This document shows positions 1-9,686 of a DNA stretch of 64,000 bases, one piece after another. Position 1 is the stretch's first letter. Every line of letters begins with the position of its first letter. The stretch is from Ureibacillus manganicus DSM 26584 (GTDB lineage Bacteria > Bacillota > Bacilli > Bacillales_A > Planococcaceae), in NCBI RefSeq assembly GCF_000772945.1, contig NZ_JPVN01000010.1, positions 62,001-126,000 on the forward strand, in the 5' to 3' direction. A program made the translations under genes and the position numbers. The notes below the pieces were generated by a model that saw only the letters and a program-made list of their open reading frames with translations, was not told the origin of the DNA and did not search any database.

Positions 1-81
1 TATATCAATATCCAGGTGCTTCTTGCATTATTTTACATCACCATTAACAGATTAAAATAGTATTAAACACTTTATTTGCAT

Positions 82-107
82 AAAAAAAGCGCAGTTTTAC
101 CTGCACT
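82..107 (-). terminator. Rho-independent terminator of the murein-peptide operon
   Basis: On the minus strand AGTGCAG and CTGCGCT pair (one G-T wobble) around a 6-nt loop and are followed by seven T. It lies about 30 bp past the stop of the last operon gene. Nothing else is seen in bases 1-81. Confidence 0.75.
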
Positions 108-138
108 TCATTCACCAATTTAATGCGAATTAGACATT

Positions 139-966
139 TTAATGTACTAATTCCTTTGCAAAAAGACTTCCTACAGCTGTTATTGTTGTGGCTAAGTCTT
201 TTCGATAATGAGGATGTTTTTCATTTAAACTATTTACACTTACTTCGTTACCACCTAGTGAAGAATGAACATATAGATCATCACCCATATACATAGCTAT
301 ATGTCCAGGGAAATACAATAAATCCCCCTTTTGAATTTGTTCAAGTGTAATTTGTTTAATTGGGAAACCATCAACAATCTTGGCATCTCGGTAAATCAAG
401 ACACCATTTAACATATAAGCCATTGAACAGAGTCCAGAACAATCGATACCTAAAGGTGATTTACCACCCCAACGATATGGTGTGGTTAAATAACTTAATG
501 CTGTTTGGACAACATTTTCTCTAAATTCTTCTTCTGAAACTGTATCGGCAATCGCATGTTGGATCCAATAGGATCTAGTATATCCAACATCACCAGATGC
601 TAATTTTACTTTTGACCACTCTTGATTTAGGTCATTTTCTTCTACCACTATTACGACAGATCCTTTAACTAAAGTAGCGATTTTTGTACTTTGAATTTTA
701 GGTCCTACCAGAATGTCAGCAAAGTTTTGGATAATGACGTTATTTGCTTCCCCTTGCCATTGACTAGCCTTTGCATCATCAATTATTAACTTTTCCTTCA
801 AACAATATCCTTCATAACGATATGCAGTTTGAACTCGTACCCATAATTCATCGCAAAATTCCAAAATATTCACAGTCATCCCATAAAGTATTTCATCGAC
901 TAATTCCGAAGTTGTATCTGGCTTTCCATGTAAATTCACAATCATGTCATTTACAATTGCTTTCAT
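139..966 (-). CDS. ykfC: NlpC/P60 gamma-D-glutamyl endopeptidase, YkfC-like, with SH3b domains
   Basis: The family cuts the bond between D-gamma-Glu and the diamino acid in murein peptides. Two SH3b-like segments (about residues 1-60 and 75-135) precede the NlpC/P60 domain (about 145-265). The catalytic triad is visible as C176 in GIDCSGL, H222 in GHIAMY and H234 in YVHSS. No signal peptide is present, so it should act in the cytoplasm on imported peptides, as known for YkfC enzymes that need a free N-terminal L-Ala. It is the last gene of the operon and overlaps the preceding gene by 4 bp, which suggests translational coupling. Its place next to an epimerase and an LD-carboxypeptidase supports the recycling role. 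The family call is firm; the exact substrate is inferred. Confidence 0.88.
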   Translation of the reverse strand: MKAIVNDMIVNLHGKPDTTSELVDEILYGMTVNILEFCDELWVRVQTAYRYEGYCLKEKLIIDDAKASQWQGEANNVIIQNFADILVGPKIQSTKIATLVKGSVVIVVEENDLNQEWSKVKLASGDVGYTRSYWIQHAIADTVSEEEFRENVVQTALSYLTTPYRWGGKSPLGIDCSGLCSMAYMLNGVLIYRDAKIVDGFPIKQITLEQIQKGDLLYFPGHIAMYMGDDLYVHSSLGGNEVSVNSLNEKHPHYRKDLATTITAVGSLFAKELVH

Positions 967-1751
967 ATTGAAGACCTCCTTTCATTAGATCCAAAATATT
1001 CATAAGCGATTTTTGAAATGCGCCCAATAAGTCTTTTTCCAGCTTCAACGTCACTTAATTGAGTAGTAAAAACACCTATGATGTAATCCTTGGAATCGAG
1101 ATAAACAATTCCTGTATCATGAAATACCGAATCAAGACTTCCTGTTTTATGCGCCATCTGAACGTCACCAGAAATGTATCTCTTTAATCCTTCATGAACT
1201 CTTTGTCTACTTAATATATCTAGTACTAGGTTGCTATATTGCTCTGATAGTAAAGTTTGTTCATATATACTTGTGAAAAGATAAGCCATATCGCGAGCAT
1301 TCGTTACATTGTCATACCCTTGTTGAAGTCTTTCAAAATCCATCATTTTTCGTTGTAGTTTAGTAGCCTTTAAACCGATTCTGTTAAAATAGACATTCAA
1401 TTTTTCCATACCAATAAAGTCAATTAATACATTTGTAGCTGAATTATCACTTGTAATGATCATCCATACTAACAATTCATAAAGGGTACATTCGTCTAAA
1501 TCTTGTTCAGTTACTACACTAAAATCAACCTTATTTTGAGAATGGATTTTAAGTTCACTGTATAATGAAAGTTTGTTTTGCTCGATATAATCTAGTACAG
1601 CAACTAAAATAGGTACCTTAATTAGACTTGCACTTGAAAAACCATCATCAAGATTTTCACTTAAAATAAATTGTTCACTTTCCATCTCTTTTAAAAATAA
1701 ATGCACCTTGAAATCGACTTCTTCAACTAAAGGACGTATTTTTTCCAACAA
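963..1751 (-). CDS. Class A beta-lactamase-fold serine hydrolase without signal peptide
   Basis: The protein shows the class A serine hydrolase signature: S42-L-I-K45 (SxxK), S101-D-N103 and K202-T-G204, plus a possible omega-loop acid at E140. Length (262 aa) fits the mature domain of this family. Secreted beta-lactamases carry an N-terminal signal or lipobox, but this one starts MLEKIRPLVEEV with no hydrophobic stretch, so it looks cytoplasmic. It sits between ldcA-like and ykfC-like genes, overlapping the latter by 4 bp. I infer a role on a muropeptide amide or ester rather than antibiotic resistance. The substrate is unknown. Confidence 0.8.
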   Translation of the reverse strand: MLEKIRPLVEEVDFKVHLFLKEMESEQFILSENLDDGFSSASLIKVPILVAVLDYIEQNKLSLYSELKIHSQNKVDFSVVTEQDLDECTLYELLVWMIITSDNSATNVLIDFIGMEKLNVYFNRIGLKATKLQRKMMDFERLQQGYDNVTNARDMAYLFTSIYEQTLLSEQYSNLVLDILSRQRVHEGLKRYISGDVQMAHKTGSLDSVFHDTGIVYLDSKDYIIGVFTTQLSDVEAGKRLIGRISKIAYEYFGSNERRSSI

Positions 1752-1760
1752 TCAGCCCAC

Positions 1761-2693
1761 CTACTCAATGACTGTAATTTTCTTCGTATCCGCATTAAAT
1801 GTAATTGTTTTCCCTAAAGGTAATGTCAATGTTGGTAAAACATGACCACAAGTAATATCCATCAATACGGGCTTTCCAACTGGTACAAGTATTTCTTCAA
1901 AGATTGTTTGTAAACGCAAGCTGTCCTCAGGTTTTTCTGGGTTTGGTGCACCACAATTTGTCCAAGCCCCTAGTAAAATTCCTGCAGCATCATCAAGTTT
2001 ACCTGCTAATTTTAGTTGAGTTAACATCCGGTCTACACTACGTTCGTATTCATCAATATCTTCTAAGAATAAGATTTTTCCTTTTGTATCTATTTCAAAA
2101 GGAGTTCCAAGTGAAGCTGTAACTAATGTTAAGTTACCTCCTACAAGAATACCGGTAGCTTCACCAGGTACAAGTGTAGTCGCTTCAGTTCCCTCAGCAT
2201 TTTCAAGATCGTAGTCTTTTCTTTCTGTATTCATCACTTGAGTTATGAAGGAATTCCATGTGTACTCATCCATTCCAGGTTTTATAAACTCCGTAGATGG
2301 CATTGGGGAGTGATACGTTACAAAATCGCAAAGTTGATTAAAAATAATATGAAGTGCAGTTACATCACTATATCCAGCAAATACCTTTGGATTTGCTTTG
2401 ATTAACTCTAAATCTAATAATGGTGTGATTCTATGAGCACCGTATCCATCACGAATACAAAAGATGCCATCAATATTTGGGTTTCCAAACATTTCGTTCA
2501 CTTCATGTGCTCTTAATTCATCATTCCCTGCTAGGTATCCATGACGTGACGAACAAGTTTCTCCAACTACGACAGAAAATCCAAGGTTTTCAATAGCATC
2601 GATTGCTTTTTGTAAATTTTCAGGGGGTGTTGGGCTTGAAGCTGCAATTAAACCAATCGTATCCCCTTTTTTTAATGCTTTAGGTATTCTCAC
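1761..2693 (-). CDS. ykfA: LD-carboxypeptidase, family S66 (YkfA/LdcA)
   Basis: S66 peptidases remove the terminal D-amino acid from murein tetrapeptides in the cytoplasm. The Ser-Glu-His triad is recognisable as S109 in [11 protein letters not shown]211 in FLEDIDE and H284 in [13 protein letters not shown], and the length of 310 aa is normal. The start ATG overlaps the stop of the upstream ATPase gene by 4 bp. Together with the epimerase, D-aminopeptidase and NlpC/P60 genes it makes a complete set for dismantling wall peptides after import. No signal peptide is seen, in line with a cytoplasmic role. Confidence 0.92.
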   Translation of the reverse strand: MRIPKALKKGDTIGLIAASSPTPPENLQKAIDAIENLGFSVVVGETCSSRHGYLAGNDELRAHEVNEMFGNPNIDGIFCIRDGYGAHRITPLLDLELIKANPKVFAGYSDVTALHIIFNQLCDFVTYHSPMPSTEFIKPGMDEYTWNSFITQVMNTERKDYDLENAEGTEATTLVPGEATGILVGGNLTLVTASLGTPFEIDTKGKILFLEDIDEYERSVDRMLTQLKLAGKLDDAAGILLGAWTNCGAPNPEKPEDSLRLQTIFEEILVPVGKPVLMDITCGHVLPTLTLPLGKTITFNADTKKITVIE

Positions 2694-3637
2694 TGGCTTA
2701 CCCCCAATTTTTGTGTTTCACGGTATCGCTCAATCTCTTCTTCATTTGCAAGGACAAAATGGCCTTCTTCTACCTCAACAAAGGAAGGTGGATTTTTTTC
2801 ATAGTTATGTTGAGAAGGATCATAAATTTCAACTGTTTTATTACGTTCTTTATGCGGATTTGGTTCTGGTACTGCTGATATTAGAGCACGAGTATATGGA
2901 TGAATTGGATTATTAAACAATTTTTCAGTTTCAGCTAATTCAACAATATTCCCTTTGTATATAACAGCTGTCCGATCCGTTATGAATCTTACAATGGATA
3001 AGTCATGGGCGATAAATAAATACGTTAAATTGTTTTCTTGCTGTAATTTTGATAAGAGATTTAACACTTGTGCTCGGATGGAAACGTCTAATGCAGAAAT
3101 TGGTTCATCAGCTATTACGAACTCCGGTTCCATTACTAAAGCACGAGCAATCCCAATCCGTTGACGCTGACCACCAGAAAACTCATGTGGGAAACGAGAA
3201 GCAAATTCTGGTAATAATCCAACTTGAAGTAGTGCATTTCGAACTTTCTCTTGTCGTTCAATCTCGTTCGAAAATTTCTTTGTGTTTACTAAACCTTCAC
3301 TAATGATATAGTCTACTTTTGCACGCTCATTAAGTGATGCCATTGGATCTTGGAAAATCATTTGGATTTTTTGTGTGATTTCGCGGTCCCAATCTCTTGG
3401 AATTTTTCCATTGATTTGTTTCCCTTTAAACAAAATTTGACCACCAGTTACTTCATTAATACGCATAATGGCACGGCCAATTGTTGTTTTACCAGAACCC
3501 GATTCACCTACTAAACCAAATGTTTCACCTTTATAAATTTCGAAACTTACATCTTTAATGGCTTCAAATTGGCTTTTTCCTTTACCAAAAGTAACATTTA
3601 AATTCTTAACTTCTACTAAAATTTCTTTTTCAGCCAT
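2690..3637 (-). CDS. oppF: Oligopeptide ABC importer ATPase, OppF type
   Basis: Nucleotide-binding subunit that pairs with the neighbouring OppD-type ATPase. It shows Walker [10 protein letters not shown], the Q-loop [10 protein letters not shown], the signature FSGGQRQR, Walker B VIADEP and the switch HD in IAHDLS. The C-terminal tail ([14 protein letters not shown] onward) is the oligopeptide-family extension, but lacks the cysteine motif found in many Dpp/Opp ATPases; the B. subtilis OppF tail is also cysteine-poor. It overlaps oppD by 8 bp and ykfA by 4 bp, so the proteins are probably made at coupled levels. Confidence 0.92.
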   Translation of the reverse strand: MAEKEILVEVKNLNVTFGKGKSQFEAIKDVSFEIYKGETFGLVGESGSGKTTIGRAIMRINEVTGGQILFKGKQINGKIPRDWDREITQKIQMIFQDPMASLNERAKVDYIISEGLVNTKKFSNEIERQEKVRNALLQVGLLPEFASRFPHEFSGGQRQRIGIARALVMEPEFVIADEPISALDVSIRAQVLNLLSKLQQENNLTYLFIAHDLSIVRFITDRTAVIYKGNIVELAETEKLFNNPIHPYTRALISAVPEPNPHKERNKTVEIYDPSQHNYEKNPPSFVEVEEGHFVLANEEEIERYRETQKLGVSQ

Positions 3638-4688
3638 TTGTGTATTGTCTCCCTTCTTCGAAGAATTTTTTCAACGTTTCAGGAGGCTCTACTTTAGGCG
3701 CACTTGGGTGAAGCAACCATGTTTTTGCAAAGTGAGTTTCACTTAACTTAAAGTATGGAGGACGTTCGACGTAATCGATCTTTAATGCATAAGGATTACG
3801 TGGAGCAAAGGCATCTCCTTTAATTTCTTTAAATAGATTTGGAGGTGTCCCTTTAATCGAATATAGTACTTCACCTTTCACCCCAAGTTGAGGAAGGGAA
3901 GAAATTAATGCCCAAGTATACGGATGTTGCGCATTAAAGAAGATTTCATCAGTCTTACCTACTTCGATAATGTCACCTGCATACATAACTGCTATACGAT
4001 CTGCAACTTTCGCTACAACTCCTAAATCATGGGTAATATAAATGGTAGTAAGTAAATACTTTTCTTGAAGATTTTTTAATAGCTGTAAAATTTGCGCTTG
4101 AATGGTTACGTCAAGTGCAGTTGTTGGTTCATCACAAATTAATATTTTTGGGTTACAAGCAATTGCAATTGCAATTACGATTCGTTGACGCATCCCACCA
4201 GAGAATTCGTGAGGATATTGTTTGTATCTTTTTTCTACATCATATATTCCAACATCTCTTAGTAATTGGAGAACTTTTTCATATGCTTCATTCCCTGTTA
4301 AACCTTGGTGCAGAAGAACTGCTTCTTCAATTTGTTTTCCAATTGTTTTTAATGGGTTTAAGGAAGTCATTGGGTCCTGTGTAACCATCGCAATTTCTTT
4401 CCCACGAATTTTCAACCAATCTTTTTCTGTTTTGAATTGTGATAAATCATCGTCTTTATATATGATCTTTCCTTGGTCGATATATCCGTTTTTATCGAGC
4501 AAACCCATAATTGACTTTACTAAAACTGATTTCCCAGAACCAGATTCACCTACGATTGCAAGACTTTCTCCTTTATATAAATCAAGAGAAATATCACGAA
4601 TAGCAGTAAGCACTTGTCCACGTAGTTTAAATTTAATAATTAAATTTTCGATAGATAGTATTTTTGTCTTTGTTTGTGTTTCTCCCAT
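3630..4688 (-). CDS. oppD: Oligopeptide ABC importer ATPase, OppD type
   Basis: First of the two ATPases of the importer. Motifs are Walker [10 protein letters not shown]-loop [10 protein letters not shown], signature FSGGMRQR, Walker B LICDEP and H-loop THDLG. The C-terminal segment [15 protein letters not shown] and [14 protein letters not shown] is typical of OppD proteins and replaces the cysteine cluster motif of DppD-like proteins. A strong site GGAGGG precedes the ATG. This tail is why I call the transporter Opp-type although its companions are dpp/ykf enzymes. Confidence 0.92.
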   Translation of the reverse strand: MGETQTKTKILSIENLIIKFKLRGQVLTAIRDISLDLYKGESLAIVGESGSGKSVLVKSIMGLLDKNGYIDQGKIIYKDDDLSQFKTEKDWLKIRGKEIAMVTQDPMTSLNPLKTIGKQIEEAVLLHQGLTGNEAYEKVLQLLRDVGIYDVEKRYKQYPHEFSGGMRQRIVIAIAIACNPKILICDEPTTALDVTIQAQILQLLKNLQEKYLLTTIYITHDLGVVAKVADRIAVMYAGDIIEVGKTDEIFFNAQHPYTWALISSLPQLGVKGEVLYSIKGTPPNLFKEIKGDAFAPRNPYALKIDYVERPPYFKLSETHFAKTWLLHPSAPKVEPPETLKKFFEEGRQYTNG

Positions 4689-4700
4689 CGTAAATCCCTC

Positions 4701-5675
4701 CTATACGTGATTTTTCGGATCAGCTGCATCAGCAAATGAGTTTCCTATAATATAGAAGGAAATTGTAATTATACTTAACACAACACTCGGGAAAATGAGC
4801 TGGTAACGTAAGTCTGGAGACATCATTAGTACCCGACCTTCATTGATTAAGTTACCTAAAGAAGGCTCACTGATAGGCAATCCTAAACCGATATACGTTA
4901 AAAATACTTCTGCACCAATTGCAAATGGTATTGCTAAGCTCATACGTAACATAATAATCGAAACTAAGTATGGTAATAAGTTTTTCAAAATGATACGGTG
5001 ACTCGGCGTACCTAAAGTTCTTGATGCTAAATTGTATTCACGATCACGTAAAATTACAATTTGGTTTCGAAGGAAACGCGCCATTTCTACCCAACCCGTT
5101 ATACACATTGCAATAATAATTGTAGAAATACTAGGTCGTAGTATTAATGACATTAAGATTAAAACAATTGTTGTTGGAATATTCTCAATGACGTTATATG
5201 CATGGGAAATTGGTGTTTCTAGTCTTCTAGAATAGCCCCATAATGCACCGATTGTTATACCGACAATTACCTCGACAAAGGCAACGACAACTCCAATTAG
5301 CAAGGAAGTCCTAGTTCCTGCCCAAATACGTGACCATAAATCTTGACCAATTGAATTTGTTCCAAACCAAAACTCATCATTTGGTGATAAATTCCTTACT
5401 TGATACCCTGTTTCTTCGTCCAAATAGATCTCGGTTGGAGACTTTTGGTATGGTAAATAAGGCTGAATAAGTACAAAGAATACAATTCCAATTACTAAAA
5501 TGAGTAAAAACACCGCAAGCTTATTTTTCAAAAATGACTTCCAAGTTGATCGCCAATACGAATAATTGGAGTAGCCTGACTGTTCTGCTTTGCTTTCATC
5601 AGACGATGCAAATTCAAACAATTGCTCACTTGATTTATCTGTAATATTGCGTATTTCTTCAGAATATAAGCCCAT
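4701..5675 (-). CDS. oppC: Oligopeptide ABC importer permease, OppC type
   Basis: Inner-membrane permease of the OppC/DppC family. About 50 cytoplasmic residues are followed by a membrane segment (WKSFLKNKLAVFLLILVIG), an external loop carrying NDEFWFGTNSIGQDLWSR, and five more membrane segments. The EAA loop region LASRTLGTPSHRIILKNLLP contacts the ATPases. Its ATG overlaps the TAA of oppB by one base (TAATG), so the two permeases are coupled and probably form a heterodimer. Length 324 aa is usual. Confidence 0.92.
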   Translation of the reverse strand: MGLYSEEIRNITDKSSEQLFEFASSDESKAEQSGYSNYSYWRSTWKSFLKNKLAVFLLILVIGIVFFVLIQPYLPYQKSPTEIYLDEETGYQVRNLSPNDEFWFGTNSIGQDLWSRIWAGTRTSLLIGVVVAFVEVIVGITIGALWGYSRRLETPISHAYNVIENIPTTIVLILMSLILRPSISTIIIAMCITGWVEMARFLRNQIVILRDREYNLASRTLGTPSHRIILKNLLPYLVSIIMLRMSLAIPFAIGAEVFLTYIGLGLPISEPSLGNLINEGRVLMMSPDLRYQLIFPSVVLSIITISFYIIGNSFADAADPKNHV

Positions 5676-6619
5676 TAGCGAACACTCTCCCCTCTACCTA
5701 ACTTAATACGAGGATCGACAAGCGCCATCGCAATATCACCTAAAAATAATCCGATGATTCCTAATGATGAGAAGATCAATACAAGACCTTGTACGACAGC
5801 GTTATCTTGACGTTGAATGGCATCAACTAGTAAACCACCCATTCCTGGAATGGAATATAAAGATTCGATATAAATGGAACCAGTAATTGTAAATAATATC
5901 GTTGCTGGTAAATATTGAGCAAGTGGAATAAATGCGTTTCTCATAACATGACTGAACATCAACGTGCGTTCTTTCACGCCTTTAGCGCGAGCTAACTTTA
6001 TATAATCTTTATTTAGCTCATCGACCATATAACGACGCATCCACATCGCATATGAAGCAATTGGTCCTAAGGCTAGTGAAATGAGTGGTAACAACCAACT
6101 TATAGGTTTATCTTGGTCAAATAACATTGGCAGTTTAAAGATGTCAGTGATGTATACTTGTATTAACAAGAAATAGACCATGGAAGGTACTGCAACTATG
6201 AAAACTATATAGCCTGTCCCTAACCTATCAAGCCATCTACCTTTCATTTGTGCCATTAATATTCCAAGCGGTACCCCGACTAAAATTGATAATGCTACAG
6301 CTGCTAAACCAAATGATAAAGAGTACATAATTTTATCAGCAATAATATCTAGTACTGGTACATCCGTTCGATATGTAATAGATTTTCCAAAATCCCCACG
6401 AACTAAATCAGAGTAAAAGTTTCCTAACTGAACGAGTATTGGATCACGTAAACCTAAACTTGTTAAATATACTTCTTGTTGCTCTGGTGACATTTTATCA
6501 GCAGCTGCCCCTAAATAACCTTCTTCAGGTAATAAGCGTAATAGTAAAAATACTATTGTAATGATTACTAATAATGTAACTACTGACTGTAATAGCCGCT
6601 TTCCGATATACCCTAACAT
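5675..6619 (-). CDS. oppB: Oligopeptide ABC importer permease, OppB type
   Basis: Permease with the typical OppB/DppB N-terminus (membrane segment at residues 9-29), a polar external loop (about 35-95) with GDFGKSITYRTDVPV, and five further membrane segments. The EAA-like loop DYIKLARAKGVKERTLMFSH is present, and the conserved end DPRIKLG closes the protein. It follows the binding-protein gene after a 123-bp gap that holds a strong hairpin, so its dose may be lower than that of the binding protein. The site AAGGGGG lies in front of the ATG. Confidence 0.92.
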   Translation of the reverse strand: MLGYIGKRLLQSVVTLLVIITIVFLLLRLLPEEGYLGAAADKMSPEQQEVYLTSLGLRDPILVQLGNFYSDLVRGDFGKSITYRTDVPVLDIIADKIMYSLSFGLAAVALSILVGVPLGILMAQMKGRWLDRLGTGYIVFIVAVPSMVYFLLIQVYITDIFKLPMLFDQDKPISWLLPLISLALGPIASYAMWMRRYMVDELNKDYIKLARAKGVKERTLMFSHVMRNAFIPLAQYLPATILFTITGSIYIESLYSIPGMGGLLVDAIQRQDNAVVQGLVLIFSSLGIIGLFLGDIAMALVDPRIKLGRGESVR

Positions 6620-6650
6620 AATGGAACCCCCTTGCTACCTTGAGTAAGAA

Positions 6651-6681
6651 GGAAGGAGATGGTATAAGGCCATCTCCTTCC
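6651..6681 (-). promoter_or_regulatory. Intercistronic stem-loop between binding protein and permease genes
   Basis: GGAAGGAGATGG and CCATCTCCTTCC form a perfect 12-bp stem with a 7-nt loop. The minus strand after it (TTCTTACTC) has no long T run, so full termination is unlikely. Such elements often protect the upstream mRNA or cause partial termination, raising the binding protein over the permeases. The sequence is seen; the role is inferred. Confidence 0.65.
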
Positions 6682-6742
6682 TCTTGTTAATACACTACGA
6701 AACTTCTATTTTTTTAATAGACTCGCATAATGTATTAATGTT

Positions 6743-8569
6743 TTAGTTACCTGCTTCAGCTAATGCTTCAGCACGTGCTTTCTCCCATTGCGCCTTTGCT
6801 TCTTTGAACTCATCATTACTCATTGGTTTTTCTAAAAGTTTTTGGCCTTTGAATTTCTCCATTGTTACACCGAATGGTGAGTATTGTGCTTCGAATGGAT
6901 TTAATTTAGAAGCAAGGTAACCACTACCACCTACAGCGTAAGGAACTACAAATGCTTCTTCAATTAAGAATGCCTCAGCCTGAGCAAATAATGGATAACG
7001 TTCTGCTGGATCAATCGCAGCTTTAGCAGTGTTTGCTAAATTTTCATACTTTGGTTGACCGTTTGAATCAGTGTAACCTTCAGCAAGTTCTGGTTTGTTA
7101 TAACTTCCACCGATCGTAAACGGATCTGTGTAAGTAGATGGGTCAGCAAAGTCTGGGCCCCAGTTTACTTCCATGAATGCATACTTACCTGGACGACGAA
7201 CTTCTCCAAGGAATCCAGTTGAAGGTCCTGCATAAACGATAATGTCGATATAATCTTTACCTAATAAGTTTTCCATTTGTTGCTCAATTACTTGTGAACG
7301 GTTAGCCCAGTCTGGACTACCAGAGTTATAAGGCATTAACACTTTGACTGGGAATGTTGCTTTTCCAGCAAGTTCTGCCATAGCTTTTTCCTTAAATTCA
7401 ACAGCTAACTTCGCGTCAAATGAATCTGTATTACTAAACTTAGCTAATGCATCTAATTGTGTATAATCTACACCGTCAACATCAACGAAGTTTTTTGGAG
7501 TAATTGTGTTACTTAATAACGTTTCTGGATTGTATGGCTCTACCGTCATCATTGCAGAAACACGGTCAAGACCGTGGAATAATGATTTACGGAAGTTTTT
7601 ATTGTTTACTACTACTTGCCAGTTTTCTGGCTCATACTCAGCATCAAATTGTGGATTAAAGTTCAATGCATAGAAATATGTGTAGAAACTATTTGAACTT
7701 TGACGAACTAGATTTTTCTTTTCTGGATCATTGAACCAGTCGTCTAAAATCGCAGTTGGGATTGCAGCAGCATCAATTTCTCCACGAACAAATAACTCAG
7801 GTGCTACAGTTGCAGCCTCTTTGTTATATTTGTACTCAATTTTGTCAATTAGGACATTGTCTTTATCCCAATATGTTGCATTTTTTGTTAACACACGACG
7901 ATTTTGTGGTTCAAATTCACTTAAAACATATGAACCGTTATATAAGAAGTTCTCTTTTGTTGTACCGAAGCTTTCCCCTTTTTCAGCTAAGAATTCACCA
8001 TAAACTGGGAAGAAACATACATAGTTCAACATAGAAAGGAAATAAGGTGTTGGTCCTTCTAATGTGTACTCAACTGTATATTCATCAGTAGCTTTTACTC
8101 CTACTTGAGAGAAATCCGTAATCTCACCTTCATAGAATGCATTACCGTTTTTCACGACAGTTGCAATCCACGCAGTTGAAGACTCATTTTTTGCATCAAG
8201 TACATAATTTAAACCATCAACAAAGTCTTTTGCAGTAACATTCGCAACTTCTTTACCTTCATGATCTACCCACTTTACACCTTCACGAAGTTTGAATGTC
8301 CAAACAGAAGCATCATCATTTGATTCCCAAGATGTAGCTAAACCTGGTTGTACAATTCCGTACTTGTCATACTCGATTAAACCATCAACTAAGTTTGCTG
8401 CAACCGCAAACTCATTTGTGTTAGAAGTTTTTAAATAGTTTAATGTCGTAATTTCTCCTGAGTAGATAGTGCGGTAAACAGATTCTTCGCCTGCTCCTTC
8501 TTCACTTCCACTACAAGCTGCTAGAATGACAGTTACACAAGCTAACAGCAATAATAGATATTTCTTCAT
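6743..8569 (-). CDS. oppA: Peptide-binding lipoprotein of the Opp importer (SBP_bac_5)
   Basis: Extracellular solute-binding lipoprotein that hands peptides to OppBC. A signal peptide (MKKYLLLLLACVTVILAAC) ends in the lipobox LAAC, giving a lipid-anchored mature protein starting SGSEEG. The family 5 fold is indicated by YDKYGIVQPGLATSWE, VWTFKLREGVKW and the long alpha/beta body to residue 608. I start at the ATG at 8569: the longer frame begins inside the ribosome site GGGGAGG. It is the first transporter gene and is separated from the permeases by a hairpin. Ligand is inferred to be wall peptide from its operon, not from the sequence itself. Confidence 0.92.
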   Translation of the reverse strand: MKKYLLLLLACVTVILAACSGSEEGAGEESVYRTIYSGEITTLNYLKTSNTNEFAVAANLVDGLIEYDKYGIVQPGLATSWESNDDASVWTFKLREGVKWVDHEGKEVANVTAKDFVDGLNYVLDAKNESSTAWIATVVKNGNAFYEGEITDFSQVGVKATDEYTVEYTLEGPTPYFLSMLNYVCFFPVYGEFLAEKGESFGTTKENFLYNGSYVLSEFEPQNRRVLTKNATYWDKDNVLIDKIEYKYNKEAATVAPELFVRGEIDAAAIPTAILDDWFNDPEKKNLVRQSSNSFYTYFYALNFNPQFDAEYEPENWQVVVNNKNFRKSLFHGLDRVSAMMTVEPYNPETLLSNTITPKNFVDVDGVDYTQLDALAKFSNTDSFDAKLAVEFKEKAMAELAGKATFPVKVLMPYNSGSPDWANRSQVIEQQMENLLGKDYIDIIVYAGPSTGFLGEVRRPGKYAFMEVNWGPDFADPSTYTDPFTIGGSYNKPELAEGYTDSNGQPKYENLANTAKAAIDPAERYPLFAQAEAFLIEEAFVVPYAVGGSGYLASKLNPFEAQYSPFGVTMEKFKGQKLLEKPMSNDEFKEAKAQWEKARAEALAEAGN

Positions 8570-8598
8570 AGAAACCCTCCCCATTTATATCTCTATTT

Positions 8599-9666
8599 TT
8601 ATATTGAAAATCCTATTCCAGGTTCTTCAGACATTTTAATCCACTGATTTTCAAATGTCGGTCCGCCCGTAACTGGATCTTTCAAACATAGGCTTGGCCC
8701 ATCTAAATCAACCATCGTGATGTTTTTCTGTGAAGCGGCAAAATGAGCAGCTGCACTTACACTAATTTTTGTTTCTAACATACAACCAATCATGCACTCA
8801 ATTCCATTTGCTTCTGCAATATGTGAAATTTTCTGAGCTTGATAGATTCCACCAGTTTTCATTAGTTTGATATTTATCAAATCGCATGCACGTATCTGAA
8901 TTAGCTTCAACGCATCTTTTGGTGAAAAAACACTTTCATCAGCTAATATGTTTGTTTGTGTATGCATCGTTACATATTGCATTCCTTCTATATCAGAATA
9001 ATGTACGGGTTGTTCCACTAATTCGATATTTGAACCAGCGTCCTCTAATTCTCTTATAATTCTGACCGCTTGTTTCGGAGACCACCCCTGGTTAGCGTCA
9101 ACACGAATCGTTACGTTAGAGCCGACAGCCTTACGAATTTCTACTACGCGTTGAACATCAGTTTCAGGGTCTTTCCCTACTTTGACCTTCAAAATTTTAA
9201 AACCCCGTTTGACGGCATCTAAACTATCTTGGACCATCTCAACTGTATCGTTCACACTTATTGTAATATCAGTAATAAGCTCGTTTTTGTATCCGCCTAA
9301 TACTTTATATAGTGGTGCGTTATAGCGCTTAGCAAATAAATCATAGATTGCCATATCTACCGCAGCTTTTGCACTTGTATTTTTATAAAGACAAGTGTCT
9401 ATGCGGTCCATAATTAGTGCAATTTCTTCTATATCCATACCTAAAATTGATGGTTTGATAAAGTTTGTAATTGCGTGGGTAATTGATTCTTTCGTTTCAC
9501 CAGTTATCACTGCAGTTGGAGCTGCTTCTCCAATTCCTACTTGCCCAGTATCTGTATATACATAAACACCAATGTTATTAATTTGATGTACTGTTCGAAG
9601 AGCTGTTTTAAAAGGTGTTATAAGTGGTGCTTCGACCTCAAAAAGTTTGATGTCTGTTATTTTCAT
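8599..9666 (-). CDS. ykfB: L-Ala-D/L-Glu epimerase (YkfB, enolase superfamily)
   Basis: Converts L-Ala-D-Glu from murein to L-Ala-L-Glu, so that normal peptidases can finish the job. The muconate-lactonizing subgroup of the enolase superfamily shows here as KVKVGKD (KxK acid/base motif), metal ligands in RVDANQGW, ELVEQPV and LADESVF, and the second lysine in LINIKLMKTGG. I choose the ATG at 9666: the longer frame would start at a GTG that is part of the ribosome site AGGTGA. Its neighbours (dppA, ldcA-like, NlpC/P60) match the B. subtilis dpp-ykf set, which supports the dipeptide substrate. Confidence 0.92.
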   Translation of the reverse strand: MKITDIKLFEVEAPLITPFKTALRTVHQINNIGVYVYTDTGQVGIGEAAPTAVITGETKESITHAITNFIKPSILGMDIEEIALIMDRIDTCLYKNTSAKAAVDMAIYDLFAKRYNAPLYKVLGGYKNELITDITISVNDTVEMVQDSLDAVKRGFKILKVKVGKDPETDVQRVVEIRKAVGSNVTIRVDANQGWSPKQAVRIIRELEDAGSNIELVEQPVHYSDIEGMQYVTMHTQTNILADESVFSPKDALKLIQIRACDLINIKLMKTGGIYQAQKISHIAEANGIECMIGCMLETKISVSAAAHFAASQKNITMVDLDGPSLCLKDPVTGGPTFENQWIKMSEEPGIGFSI

Positions 9667-9686
9667 ATGATTCACCTAAATTTCTT

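Noticed and set aside
4222-4710. 162-codon frame opposite oppD
   Set aside because: Lies wholly within a clear ATPase gene on the other strand, no ribosome site and no recognisable motif.
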